Source: Prorocentrum cordatum (lineage: Eukaryota > Sar > Dinophyceae > Prorocentrales > Prorocentraceae). Taken from it: a DNA stretch of 64,000 nucleotides. Location: contig CAUYUJ010011270.1 in the NCBI GenBank assembly GCA_963575745.1, positions 299,539 to 363,538 of the forward strand, given 5' to 3'. The notes beneath the pieces are model-generated. The model was not told the origin of the DNA. It did no database searches and saw nothing but the letters and a program-made list of their open reading frames with translations. Shown here piece after piece: positions 10,290 to 19,750 of this stretch; the stretch's first letter is position 1, and the number at the start of each line of letters is the position of its first letter. The position numbers and the translations under genes are program-made.

Positions 10290-11620
10290 TGGGGGACCTC
10301 GGTAGGCAGTTTTGAAGCCTCTCGGAAGCCGTTTTGGGGCCTCTCGAGGCCTCTTTTGGGCCTCTTAGTGGCCTTCTGGGCTGTCTTCGGGGCCTCTGGG
10401 GGCTTCCTGGGGGCATCTTGGGGCGGAGAGCTCGATTGTTCGGTGCGTGTTCCCACTCTTGGGCCGCTCTTGGCGCCCTCTTGGGGCTCTCCTGGGCTGT
10501 CTTGGGCGGGCCTGGGGACAGTCTTAAGGCTCTCTTGGGCCGTCTTCGGCCTATCTTGGGGGTCTCTTGGGCTGTGTTGGAGCGGTCTGGGGAGCCTCTG
10601 GGCGGGTCTAGGAGCGTCGGAAAGCCGAAACAGCGAGGAAGCAAAACAAAAAAGAAAAAACACATGAAAATCAACTATTTTCGCCTCTCTGGCCGCTCGT
10701 CGGCGGCATCTTCATGCCTCTTGGGGCGTCTTGGGGGACGTCCTCGGCAGCTTAAGACGCGTCGTGGGCCCCTGGAGACACCTGCAGGCGGTCTTGGGAG
10801 CGTCTCGAGAACGTCTGGGGCCGCCGGGACGGCTGTCCGAGGGCTCCTGCGGCCTTCTACGGGCCCTCTTCGGCCGTCTTGGGCGGGTCTGGGGGCAGTC
10901 TTGGGGCTCTCTTGGGCCGTCTGGGAGCTCTGTTGGAGGCTCCTGGGCCGTCTTGGAGCGGTCTGGGGAGCCTGTGCGGCGGTCTTGGAGCGTCGGGAAA
11001 TCAACACAGCGAGTAAGCAAAAACATTGAAAATACGCATGAAAATCAACAATATTCGCGTCTCTGGCCGCTCGTCGGCGGCATCTTCACGCCTCTCGGGG
11101 CGTCTTGGGGGACGTCCTCGGCAGCTTAAGACGCATCGCGGGCCGCTGGAGACACCTGGAGGCGGTCTTCGGAGTGTCTCGAAACCGTCTGGGGCCGCCG
11201 GGACGGCTGTCCGAGGGTTCCTGGGGACTTTTTGGGCTCTCTTGGGCCGTCTTGGGGCGAGTCTGGGGGCAGTCTTGGGGCTCTCTTGGGCCGTTTTGGG
11301 GCTCTCTTGGGGGCCTCTGGGGCCGTCTTCGAGCGGTCTCGGGAGCCTCTTGGGCGGTCTTGGAGCGTCGGAAAGCCGAAACAGGGAGAATGCAAAAAAA
11401 AAAAAAAAATCTAATGAAAATCAGCGATTTGGGCCTCTCGGGCCGCTCTAGGGCGGCATCTTGAAGCGTCTTGGGACGTCTTGGGGGGGCTTCCTGGGTA
11501 ATTTAAAACGTATCGTGGGCGGATGGAGACGCCTGGAGGCGGTCTGGGGAACGTCTCGAGACCGTCCAGGGCTGCCGGGACGGCTGTCTGAGGGCTCCCG
11601 ACGGCGATTTCAGCCCTCCC
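10290..11620 (+). repeat. Three tandem 370-bp higher-order phased units
   Basis: Each unit has about 320 bases of phased CTTGGGGCC DNA, then GGAGCGTCGG(A)AAGCCGAAACA, an A-rich stretch, and ATGAAAATCA followed by CTATTT, CAATATT or GCGATTT. The ATGAAAATCA motif starts near 10,663, 11,039 and 11,413, a spacing of 374-376. Units 1 and 2 also share CGTCGGCGGCATCTTCA. Confidence 0.8.
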
Positions 11621-11749
11621 AGAGGCGGGCCCGGGCCCCAGGCCCCACATTTGTGGTCGAGGTTCGGGCCCCCGGGAGCGTCCTGCAGCCCCGTGGCCCC
11701 CATGGGGGTCCGAGGTGCCAATCTGGCGGCCCCAGGTCCCGTTCCCCGG

Positions 11750-11793
<44 letters not shown>

Positions 11794-11802
11794 AGACTGC
11801 AG
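11750..11802. repeat. (TA)n microsatellite
   Basis: GTATGTATA, (TA)n and ACACACAC directly before the GGCGCTTCGCGCC hairpin of duplication copy B. Confidence 0.9.
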
Positions 11803-12460
11803 TGGCGCTTCGCGCCATGCACCTTGGTCCTTGAAGTTTGGCTTGCAGGCGGAATGGCAGGAAGGTTAAGCCGACAATTTAGCGATAACTCCTGGTTGCC
11901 TTTTCCGACATCGCCGCTATAATGATGTTATTCGTTATCCTTCCTCCATGTTTATTGTTCCTTATTTTCGCCATACCCTGCGCATTCTCCACATCCTCCT
12001 CAGCTCTTTTTTGCGGAAGCTCCTCCTTGGAGAGCCTCTAGGGGCCTCACAAAAGTTGTTTCGGGCTTTCTTAAGGCCTTCTGGAGGCCTCCTGGGCGTA
12101 TTCTGGGGGCCTCCGGGGGCTTCCTCGGGCCACCAGGCCTCCAACCGCCGTCTCCCTGAACGACCGAATCACGATTTGGAATTATTCGGAGGGTGTCTTT
12201 GGGCCATCTTGGGCCGCCATGGGGCTCTCTGAGGGCCATCTTGGACCCGTGTTGTGCCGTTTTGGGGCTCTTTTGGACTGCCTGGAAGCCCTTTCGGATG
12301 GTTGTGGGGCGATTTGGGAGCCTCCCAGGCGGCTTCGGAAACCCAGAAGACCGCCGTTTTGGAGCGTCGGGAGGCCGAAAAGAGGAGAACCCTAAAATTC
12401 ACAAAACAAAGCAAAAAAAAATATGCTAACGGAATTCCCCACATAAAGAGATTAACGATT
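11803..12460 (+). repeat. About 560-bp dispersed duplication, copy B
   Basis: Aligns with 5,086-5,640 from the GGCGCTTCGCGCC hairpin through the CCTCCAACCGC segment and on into the phased array. It continues past copy A into GGAGCGTCGGGAGGCCGAAAA and ATTAACGATTT, the phased-array boundary motif, just before the 77-bp satellite. Confidence 0.8.
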
Positions 12461-12464
12461 TCGT

Positions 12465-13698
12465 TGGGAGGAGGGTTGGGAGGGGCACGAAACCATGTAA
12501 ATAGTATGGTATTCCGATACCCTCCTCGCTCAGGCGGGGCCTCCCTGGAGGGGTGGGAGGGGCACGAAACCATGTAAATAGTATGGTATTCCGATACCCT
12601 CCTCGCTCAGGCGGGGCCTCCCTGGAGGGGTGGGAGGGGCACGAAACCATGTAAATAGTATGGTATTCCGATACCCTCCTCGCTCAGGCGGGGCCTCCCT
12701 GGAGGGGTGGGAGGGGCACGAAACCATGTAAATAGTATGGTATTCCGATACCCTCCTCGCTCAGGCGGGGCCTCCCTGGAGGGGTGGGAGGGGCACGAAA
12801 CCCTCCGATACCCTCCTCGCTCAGGCGGGGCCTCCCTGGGGGTGGGAGGGGCACGAAACCATGTAAATAGTATGGTATTCCGATACCCTCCTCGCTCAGG
12901 CGGGGCCTCCCTGGAGGGGTGGGAGGGGCACGAAACCATGTAAATAGTATGGTATTCCGATACCCTCCTCGCTCAGGCGGGGCCTCCCTGGAGGGGTGGG
13001 AGGGGCACGAAACCATGTAAATAGTATGGTATTCCGATACCCTCCTCGCTCAGGCGGGGCCTCCCTGGAGGGGTGGGAGGGGCACGAAACCATGTAAATA
13101 GTATGGTATTCCGATACCCTCCTCGCTCAGGCGGGGCCTCCCTGGAGGGGTGGGAGGGGCACGAAACCATGTAAATAGTATGGTATTCCGATACCCTCCT
13201 CGCTCAGGCGGGGCCTCCCTGGAGGGGTGGGAGGGGCACGAAACCATGTAAATAGTATGGTATTCCGATACCCTCCTCGCTCAGGCGGGGCCTCCCTGGA
13301 GGGGTGGGAGGGGCACGAAACCATGTAAATAGTATGGTATTCCGATACCCTCCTCGCTCAGGCGGGGCCTCCCTGGAGGGGTGGGAGGGGCACGAAACCA
13401 TGTAAATAGTATGGTATTCCGATACCCTCCTCGCTCAGGCGGGGCCTCCCTGGAGGGGTGGGAGGGGCACGAAACCATGTAAATAGTATGGTATTCCGAT
13501 ACCCTCCTCGCTCAGGCGGGGCCTCCCTGGAGGGGTGGGAGGGGCACGAAACCATGTAAATAGTATGGTATTCCGATACCCTCCTCGCTCAGGCGGGGCC
13601 TCCCTGGAGGGGTGGGAGGGGCACGAAACCATGTAAATAGTATGGTATTCCGATACCCTCCTCGCTCAGGCGGGGCCTCCCTGGAGGGGTGGGAGGGG
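12465..13698. repeat. 77-bp tandem satellite I, about 16 copies
   Basis: Near-identical 77-bp units containing GGGAGGGGCACGAAACC, ATGTAAATAGTATGG, TATTCCGATACCC and GGGGCCTCCCTGGAGGGG (palindromic). One unit near 12,800-12,850 has a deletion of about 25 bases. Runs of four and three G in each unit (GGGGTGGGAGGGG) could form a quadruplex. Each unit keeps one frame open on the minus strand, which is an artefact. Confidence 0.95.
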
Positions 13699-13860
13699 CA
13701 GTGATATGGTATGGTATGCTATGGTACGCCATGGTATGGTATGGTACGGTATGGTACGTATGGTGGTATGGTATGGTATGGTATGGTATGTGTGGTAGGA
13801 ACTATGGTATGGTATGGTGTGTGTGGTAGGAATAATATTGTGCTGTATGGAAGATGGAGC
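13699..13860. repeat. GGTAT pentanucleotide array
   Basis: (TATGG)n with TGTGTGGTAGGA interruptions directly after the satellite. Confidence 0.9.
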
Positions 13861-14392
13861 GGGAGGTGGGTGGGAAGGAGAGGGTGTTCTGGGAAAACAA
13901 GAACCCCACTCAGGATGTGGGGGAAAAAAAAAACGTCAGAAAATCAATGATTTTTGCCTCGAGGGGCCTTCTTGGGAGTGCTCTTGGAGGCCTCTTTGGG
14001 GCCGTCCTGGAGGCCTTTTGGGCCATCTTGAGGTCACGTCGGTCCTTCTTGGAGCGTTCTTGTGCTGTTTTGGGGGTGTCTGGGACGTCTCCGATGACCC
14101 CCCTGATCGCACTAAGTGTGCTGGGAAAGCTTGGCGAAACGCCTTGCGAGGCCCGGTGGCGGCTTCGAGGCCCGTCCGGAGGGCCCCAAAACCCCAGGTC
14201 TCGGGAGTCCGTTTTTGTTTTTTGTTTTGGGCGGGTGGGTTTTCCCCCCGCCCGGGCTTGTAAAAATATAGGAAGAGGAAAATATACACACATATACACA
14301 CATACATATATATACACACATACATACATACATACATACATACATACATACATACATACATACATACATACATACATACATACATACATACA

Positions 14393-14428
<36 letters not shown>

Positions 14429-14441
14429 TATCACAATATTT
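13861..14441. repeat. Phased array followed by (CATA)n
   Basis: A 60-base leader, an A-rich stretch with CAGAAAATCAATGATTTTTGCC-like boundary bases (13,930-13,955), phased DNA to about 14,210, then (ACAT)n and (TA)n from 14,281 to 14,432. The microsatellite abuts the left terminus of the retrotransposon. Confidence 0.8.
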
Positions 14442-14549
14442 TCAATGCCCCGATCGGCATTCCATGCCAGCGCCACTAGGGTGGCGAAGTACCCGGGGCC
14501 CGCATGGGCCACGAAATCGAGTCACTATTGTATGACCAGTGCAACCTGT
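14442..14549 (-). repeat. Split direct repeat B2
   Basis: 108 bp, 104 identical to 14,721-14,828 in the same orientation. Conserved parts include CAATGCCCCGATCGGCATTCC, without gaps, and CATGGGCCACGAAATCGAG. It forms the 3-prime end of the element. Confidence 0.85.
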
Positions 14550-14658
14550 TCCTGGACACGACACTGTACCGCAGCACGACAGAAAAAGAGTTGAGAGCAA
14601 ACGTGGGAGAGGTCCAGCCAACCCCAACCAAACAGAGGAGGAGGAGAGGAGGAGGAGG

Positions 14659-14705
14659 AGAGCGAGCTGCGGTCCGATGAAAATAATGATAAAGGTCCAG
14701 ACCGA
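14659..14705 (-). repeat. Split direct repeat A2
   Basis: 47 bp identical to A1 at 21,430-21,476, containing GCGGTCCGATGAAAATAATG. It lies between B1 and B2, the arrangement specific to split-repeat YR retroelements. Confidence 0.9.
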
Positions 14706-14720
14706 AAACCACCATATTTC

Positions 14721-14828
14721 TCAATGCCCCGATCGGCATTCCGTGCCAGCGCCACTCGGGTGGCGAAGTACCTGGGGCCCGCATGGGCCACGAAATCGAG
14801 TCACTATTGTATGACGAGTGCAACCTGT
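14721..14828 (-). repeat. Split direct repeat B1
   Basis: Partner of B2, offset by 279 bases. Similarity stops abruptly after CAACCTGT, where B2 continues with TCCTGGACACGAC and B1 with CCAACATTG. Confidence 0.85.
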
Positions 14829-15030
14829 CCAACATTGTTATAATGCCGACATTCTGCGAGTCGTGTCCAGGGACAAAACTCAAAACAAAACGAGAACCAC
14901 AGAACAACGGGGAGATCGACTAACGAGGGCGGCAGCCCAAGGAAGTCGAACAACCCGCGGACGGAGGACGAACCCAACCCAAGGAAGCGGCTAGCGGCAG
15001 GAGGAGGAGGAGGGAGGAGGAAAAGAAAAT
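14829..15030. other. Element 3-prime non-coding segment
   Basis: Between B1 and the recombinase stop. It contains GTCGTGTCCAGG (14,860-14,871), the exact inverse of CCTGGACACGAC at 14,551-14,562 beyond B2, and a GGAGGAGGA tract near 15,000. Confidence 0.6.
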
Positions 15031-15870
15031 TTAGCGCGGGAGCCGCTTCTTGAGTCGGCTGCACAGCTCTGCAGGCAGGCGGGCGGCACGGTGGGGGGCC
15101 TCCGTCACCGTCGTCCGCTCCAACTTCGCGAGCTGGCGGAGGAGCTTGGCCGGCTTCGCATACCGGCGCGCTGAGTTGATCACCGACCAGCACCCTCGCA
15201 TCATCACCGCGTCGAGCGCGGCGCCGTTGTAGCGCATGTCGTGTGAAGGGCCTGCATGTCGCAGGCAATGGGGAGTGATCGGGACGCCGTTGATGGAGCC
15301 GTACTTTCTAAAGATCTGCCCTAGCTTGGCCAGCATCAAATGCCTGGGCAGGAGAGTGGTGGCCTCGGTCCTTGAGGCCAGCAACTTCACGATGTCGACG
15401 GCAAAGCTGCGCCCGAAAACTCCGCCGATCACCCCCTGGTCGAACTGCTTGTTCTTGGCTGGCTTCCCGCCCTGCGGGGCGACCACCATGGCCCAGGAAC
15501 GACTGCGCGTCCCTGGCGTAGGCTTGATCACCTGTGAGACGAGCATCTCGAATTGCTCTGAGGGCCTGAGAAAGGCGTCGAAGGCGACGAGGGCGAAGGC
15601 GGCCGCCAGGTCGCAGTCCAGAGTGTTGGCGAGGAAGAGGCGCGCAACCAGGCTCCAGATCGCTTCGACTGGAGGCGGATCGCGCATGAGATCTGGACGG
15701 ATGCTCGCACACCCCTTCTCAAAGCCTTCTTGGCCAGGGGCAAGACCGACGGGCTCCGCGCGACGAGGTCGAGCGCCCAGGCGGCCCCGAAGAGCGCGAC
15801 CCGACCAACTGCGGCAGAGGCTCACGCCAGAAACTCCATCTCCAAGTAGTCGTGGATGACCCTGTCCCAC
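15031..15870 (-). CDS. Tyrosine recombinase of the YR retrotransposon
   Basis: The open frame codes for the integration enzyme of the element: a phage-integrase-type recombinase expected to insert a circular DNA copy through a tyrosine-DNA intermediate. Residues count from 15,870. Catalytic positions are visible: Arg102 in FDAFLRPSE, a Lys region in GKPAKNKQF (136-143), His201-Leu-Arg204 in TPHCLRHAG, Trp228 in RGCW, and the likely nucleophile Tyr237 in ARRYAKP. The order R...K...HxxR...W...Y matches DIRS/PAT recombinases. The N-terminal part seems shifted: the sequence ending MDEWDRVIHDYLEMEFLA lies in another frame just upstream (15,822-15,900), so one frameshift near 15,830 splits the protein. 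The catalytic core is intact. The true start cannot be fixed because there is no ATG in a convincing place. Confidence 0.85.
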   Translation of the reverse strand: MGQGHPRLLGDGVSGVSLCRSWSGRALRGRLGARPRRAEPVGLAPGQEGFEKGCASIRPDLMRDPPPVEAIWSLVARLFLANTLDCDLAAAFALVAFDAFLRPSEQFEMLVSQVIKPTPGTRSRSWAMVVAPQGGKPAKNKQFDQGVIGGVFGRSFAVDIVKLLASRTEATTLLPRHLMLAKLGQIFRKYGSINGVPITPHCLRHAGPSHDMRYNGAALDAVMMRGCWSVINSARRYAKPAKLLRQLAKLERTTVTEAPHRAARLPAELCSRLKKRLPR

Positions 15871-15945
15871 TCATCCATCGTGTGGGGGGGAACTCCACGC
15901 CCACTGGCGAACGGCTTCACCAGGTTGAAAGCTCGGGTGTGCGTG

Positions 15946-17268
15946 TCACGTGTCCTGGCGGTGACTGTGGCTCGCCGTAGGAAGCCGGGGTCCGAGTCGG
16001 CCGCGCTGGACGCGCGACGACGCTTGCGCGTCGTGGGCGCGATTGTGAGCACGGACTTCGGAAAAGATGCGGAGCTCCTCGCTGAGCGGCCGCCCGCCCC
16101 AGCGCCTCGTGCAGCCCTCCCAGCCGAGGACGGCGTCGCGTGGGAGGCCGGGGGGCGCCGCGCGTCGGCGGCGCGGGCCGGCGCCGGCAGCCCAGGCGGC
16201 GTCCAGCAGCCGCTCCTCCCACCAGTCGGCGAGCCGACCTTCCCCGCGGCGGCGCCAGGCAGCCGTAGGAGCAGCACGAGCAGCCACGCGGGCGAAACTG
16301 CGGCACAGCTTGGGCGGGTAGGCGCCCGCGAAGGAGGTGCGCCACCTCGCGGGCCTCGCAGCACTCCCGACTTTGCCTTCAAGAATGACGCGTCGTCGGT
16401 GGCCTGGGCACACTCGGGCGAGGGTGTCACAGTCGGGTACGTTGGTGCCAAGCCGGGTCGGCTTCCGCCACGCAGTGTCGTAGGCGCACATCTCGAAGTC
16501 GACGAGCTGGCACTTGCTGCGGCGCAACTCGGCAACCAACGGCGGCCAATCCCACAGGCCACTGCGAAGCGGGTTCTCCACGGCGACGTAGATCCCTCGC
16601 TGTCGGCAGAGACGGAGAGCCCTGACTGTGAAAAGGGCGCAGGCGCACCCGGAACGGTCCACGTCAGTGCCAGACCGTCTGGTACTCCGAGCTTGAGACC
16701 ATCGCCCGCAGGGTGCCCCGAGGAAGACCAGCCACGCGCGCCCCGACCGCAGCCACCGGAGGACCTCGGCCTGGACCCGTGGCCGCGCGCGGTCGAAGTG
16801 CGTCTCCTGGCTGAGGTCGCAGGGCGCGCCGATCCGTAAGCCGACTCCTCGGAGCGCGGCCGGAAGGAAGGCGCAGCCCGCGAGCAGCTCAAGCGCGGCC
16901 AGGCCAGGCGCAGCCCTGGCCCTGGGTTGGTGTACATCAAGAGGTCGGCCAGGAGGCCGGCGATCACGTTGTGGAACAGGTATAGCACGTAGATGGCCCC
17001 GACTCCGAAGGACAGCGGGGCCCCGTTCACGACGGCGAAGAAGTCCAGGCGGCGTGGGCAGACCGAGCGGAAGCGCCGTCCGAGCAGAAGACGAGCGGGC
17101 AACCCGCCGGGGGCCAGCCGCGGGAGAGCGGCCGAGGGGTGTGACTTCGGGGGTCTGAATCCCCCCCCCTCGTCGGCACGCTGGGCCCCCCGCGGCGGCA
17201 AGCGGCGCCGCGGCGCCGAAAGCCCAGGCGGCGGCCGCAGCCGGGGAGGCGAGGGCCCACGCCCGCCT
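15946..17268 (-). CDS. Cytosine-methyltransferase-like domain ORF
   Basis: The open frame is in phase with the recombinase but separated from it by stops at 15,946 and 15,871. The conserved core runs from about 16,890 to 16,400: ALELLAGCAFLPAALRG (motif I-like, SAM pocket), VFLGAPCGRWS (Pro-Cys, motif IV-like, codons 16,708-16,713), VAVENPLRSGLWDW (Glu-Asn, motif VI-like, near 16,572-16,585), then FEMCAYDTAWRKPTRLGTN and a CPGH segment. This is the order of a C5-cytosine methyltransferase, and similar domains are known in YR and other protist retrotransposons. The C-terminal 100 residues are Arg/Ala-rich with no family. The upstream half of the frame overlaps the RT ORF in another phase and is probably not coding in this frame. 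Activity is untested and the target is unknown. A related domain occurs in the copia element at 37,568-38,078. Confidence 0.7.
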   Translation of the reverse strand, partial: RRAWALASPAAAAAWAFGAAAPLAAAGGPACRRGGGIQTPEVTPLGRSPAAGPRRVARSSSARTALPLGLPTPPGLLRRRERGPAVLRSRGHLRAIPVPQRDRRPPGRPLDVHQPRARAAPGLAALELLAGCAFLPAALRGVGLRIGAPCDLSQETHFDRARPRVQAEVLRWLRSGRAWLVFLGAPCGRWSQARSTRRSGTDVDRSGCACALFTVRALRLCRQRGIYVAVENPLRSGLWDWPPLVAELRRSKCQLVDFEMCAYDTAWRKPTRLGTNVPDCDTLARVCPGHRRRVILEGKVGSAARPARWRTSFAGAYPPKLCRSFARVAARAAPTAAWRRRGEGRLADWWEERLLDAAWAAGAGPRRRRAAPPGLPRDAVLGWEGCTRRWGGRPLSEELRIFSEVRAHNRAHDAQASSRVQRGRLGPRLPTASHSHRQDT

Positions 17269-19663
17269 TCACGCCCGGGTCGAGGAGGCGGCGGCGGGCC
17301 CACCGCGGCAGAGCCTCCCACGACCGCGGCACAGCGGCGGCCAGCCGCGCGGGCACGGCCGTCGCCAGCGAGGCGTGGTGCTGCTTCTCGTCCTTCCAGC
17401 GGGAGTCGGCGTCCGACGGGTTGCGGGCCGTCTCGACGTAGCGTCGAACCCACCGGACGCCCGTGACCCCCTGGATCGCGGCGCCCCGTCGGCAGACCGC
17501 GAGCAGCTCAAGGTCCCGAGTGCGCCCGCGATCCGTGGCGAAGACCTCCGCGAGGTTGTCGCCGAGCCCGAGCACCACCGCGTTGAAGTTGGCGGTGTCC
17601 GCGGCCGCGTGGAGGAGCCCGTAGACGGCGGCGCGGCCCTCCTTGTTGTGGATGACGGCCGGCCGCTGCCAGACTCCCCGTCGGATCCGCCGCCAGCGTC
17701 CAGGCTCCAGCAACCCGGCGGGCAGCCGCGGCACGAACCCGACGCGCCCCTGCTGGGGTCGGTCGGGCTGAAGAGACGCGGGCCCCCGAGGCTCGTCGGT
17801 GGAGTACGGGATCCCACGCTCGGTGTCGCCAACCTCGGACTCGAACCAGGCCGTGAAGTTCGGCGCGACGGCCGGAGGCGCGGCTGGCGCCGAGGAAGGG
17901 TCGTCGTCCGCGGTGGCGGGCAGCGGGTCAACGAAGCGCCAGCGCTCTCTCCAGCCGATGGTCGGGGGGGGCTCCTGGGGAGTGACATCGGAGACGTGGG
18001 CCGCGTACCCGAAGCCCGAAGAGTCGCTGCAATACATCCGACCACAAGGGGGCTTCGCAAAGTTCTGCACGACGAGCGGCAGCAAGCCCTTGATAATGCG
18101 AAGCTCGACCAGCAGGGGGACGGGCATGACTCGAGGGGGGCCGGTGCCGTCGCCAACGAAACGATAGAGGTGGCACAAGGACGACAAGAACTCTCGACGG
18201 ATCGACAGCAGGTCGACCAGGTGTCCCGCGAGCCTGCGGCGGTGCCAACTTGCGTGCGTGGAGTAACGTGTCCAGAGCATACCAAAGTCGCCAGATGCGC
18301 GCGGGTCGGGGTCTAACCTCTCCGAGGCGTCCGTCCCAAACCCGTCCAAGGATCTCCATCTCGCGGCGCGGACGGACCTCCTCGTGAACAGCGAAACCCA
18401 CGGCGCGAGCTCCTTCTTGAGCGCGTCGAGGAGGGCCTCGCACATCCGACGAGAGCCGGCCACGACGTTGCCGTTGTAGACGTAGGGTGCGACACGAGCG
18501 GCGCGCGGATGGAGGACGGGGGCCTCCTGACGGTCGCCCACCACTTCCGCTGAGAGGCCAAGCGCAAGCTGAGCCCGACGACCGCACTCGGTGAAACCGT
18601 CGTGGCAGACGCACAGCGCCCAGCTCCATCCCATCGGCATGCCGCGGAAGCACGCCTCGACCATAGCCGTGGCCGGGACGGGCACCATAACCCCAGTCTC
18701 CTCGTCCAGCTCCTCGGTGACACCCGCCTCGGAGGCCGATATCTGGTGCGCGAGGGCGAACCAGGAGGCCATGCCGTCGTTGCTGAACTGGTAGTGCCCG
18801 TCGAGGAGGTCGATGCTGGCGGCGCGCGGCACGTCTGTAGGATCTGTGGGCGAGACCTCCGCCAGGGGCGTCGGCTCGTCCGCCTGCCCCCACGCCGGCC
18901 CCGCCAATGCATGCCCCAGCGCCGCTGGCGTCGCCAGGGACGATCGCGGGGGATCGTGATGGAGTGCACTGGTCGCCCGGCAATCGAGGACAAGACGTAT
19001 AGCACCGTTCTTCTTCCACACGAAAAAGGCCCCAACACGAAAACGTACACGAGTGCGCCAAGTGATGAGACCTGCCTTCTCCAGCTGTCGCACCAAGGGC
19101 CCCCGCTCAGAGTGGGGGCCAACAAGCGGAGGGCCCCAGTAAGGTGGTGGTAGATCTCGAAGTTCGTCCACCTCGGCTCGGGCTCGAAAAATGCGGCGCT
19201 GAGGGCCCAGGAGTTAGCGCCGGGCGGCCGGCCCGACCAGACGCTCCATGGGTCGAGGGCGGAGGTCACCATTGAGCGCGCGGAGCTTGTCCGGGTCGAA
19301 GGGCGCCACCGTCGTGTCCTGGTCCGCGTCGTAGATGTCGTTGCACTTGAGGAGCTCACACAAGGCCCCGTCTGGGCAGAGTTGTCGTTCGTCAGGCCGA
19401 AGGAGAAAGGCGCTGACGGCACGGCCGACGTTGCCGAGGACTGCGTCGGTGAAGGCAGAGACCGGCTCGCCGGACTTGCGGCAGGCGGGCGGCTCAAAAC
19501 TCGAGTGCCCGGAGCCGGCGGTGGCGCGCAGGGCGTTGAGCGAGGAGACGGCGTCCGCCAACAAGGCCTCGTGCTCATCCTGCGCCGCGAGCCGCCGGCG
19601 GAGATATCGCGGCAATCCCCGGCGATCCCCCGCGCCCCGATGAGGAAGAGAGCCGCGCCAGGG
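17027..19663 (-). pseudogene. Reverse transcriptase-RNase H, one in-frame stop
   Basis: The frame is continuous from 19,663 to 17,027 except for TAA at 19,214-19,216. Residues count from 19,171. RT signatures: VGAFFVWKKNGAIRLVLDCR (47-65), SIDLLDGHYQF with Asp121 (119-129), RGMPMGWSWALCVCHDGF (176-193), then PYVYNGNVV (229-237). In the last, the Asp expected in the Y-x-D-N/D active site is Tyr, so polymerase activity is doubtful in this copy. RNase H follows: MYCSDSSGFGYAAHV (379-393), the Glu of NKEGRAAVYGLL (509-520), GLGDNLAEVFA, and ARNPSDADSR (582-591), ending near 17,400. The last 120 residues are low-complexity and overlap the methyltransferase frame. The segment upstream of the stop (19,615-19,217) belongs to the same protein. 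RT plus RNase H without integrase fits DIRS/PAT elements. Confidence 0.85.
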
Positions 19664-19750
19664 TCAGGCTGACCACTGGGCGCGGGCATGGCAGGAGGCA
19701 TCCCGACCAGCACGGCGGGGCGGCCTCCACCCGCCAAGACCGATCTGAGA

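Noticed and set aside
12465-13698. CRISPR-like array in the 77-bp repeat
   Set aside because: Units are contiguous and near-identical with no variable spacers; this is a satellite.
15822-17453. 543-residue minus-strand frame as an independent gene
   Set aside because: Most of it overlaps the methyltransferase-like and RT frames in another phase. Only its last 30 residues look like a displaced recombinase N-terminus, noted under the recombinase.
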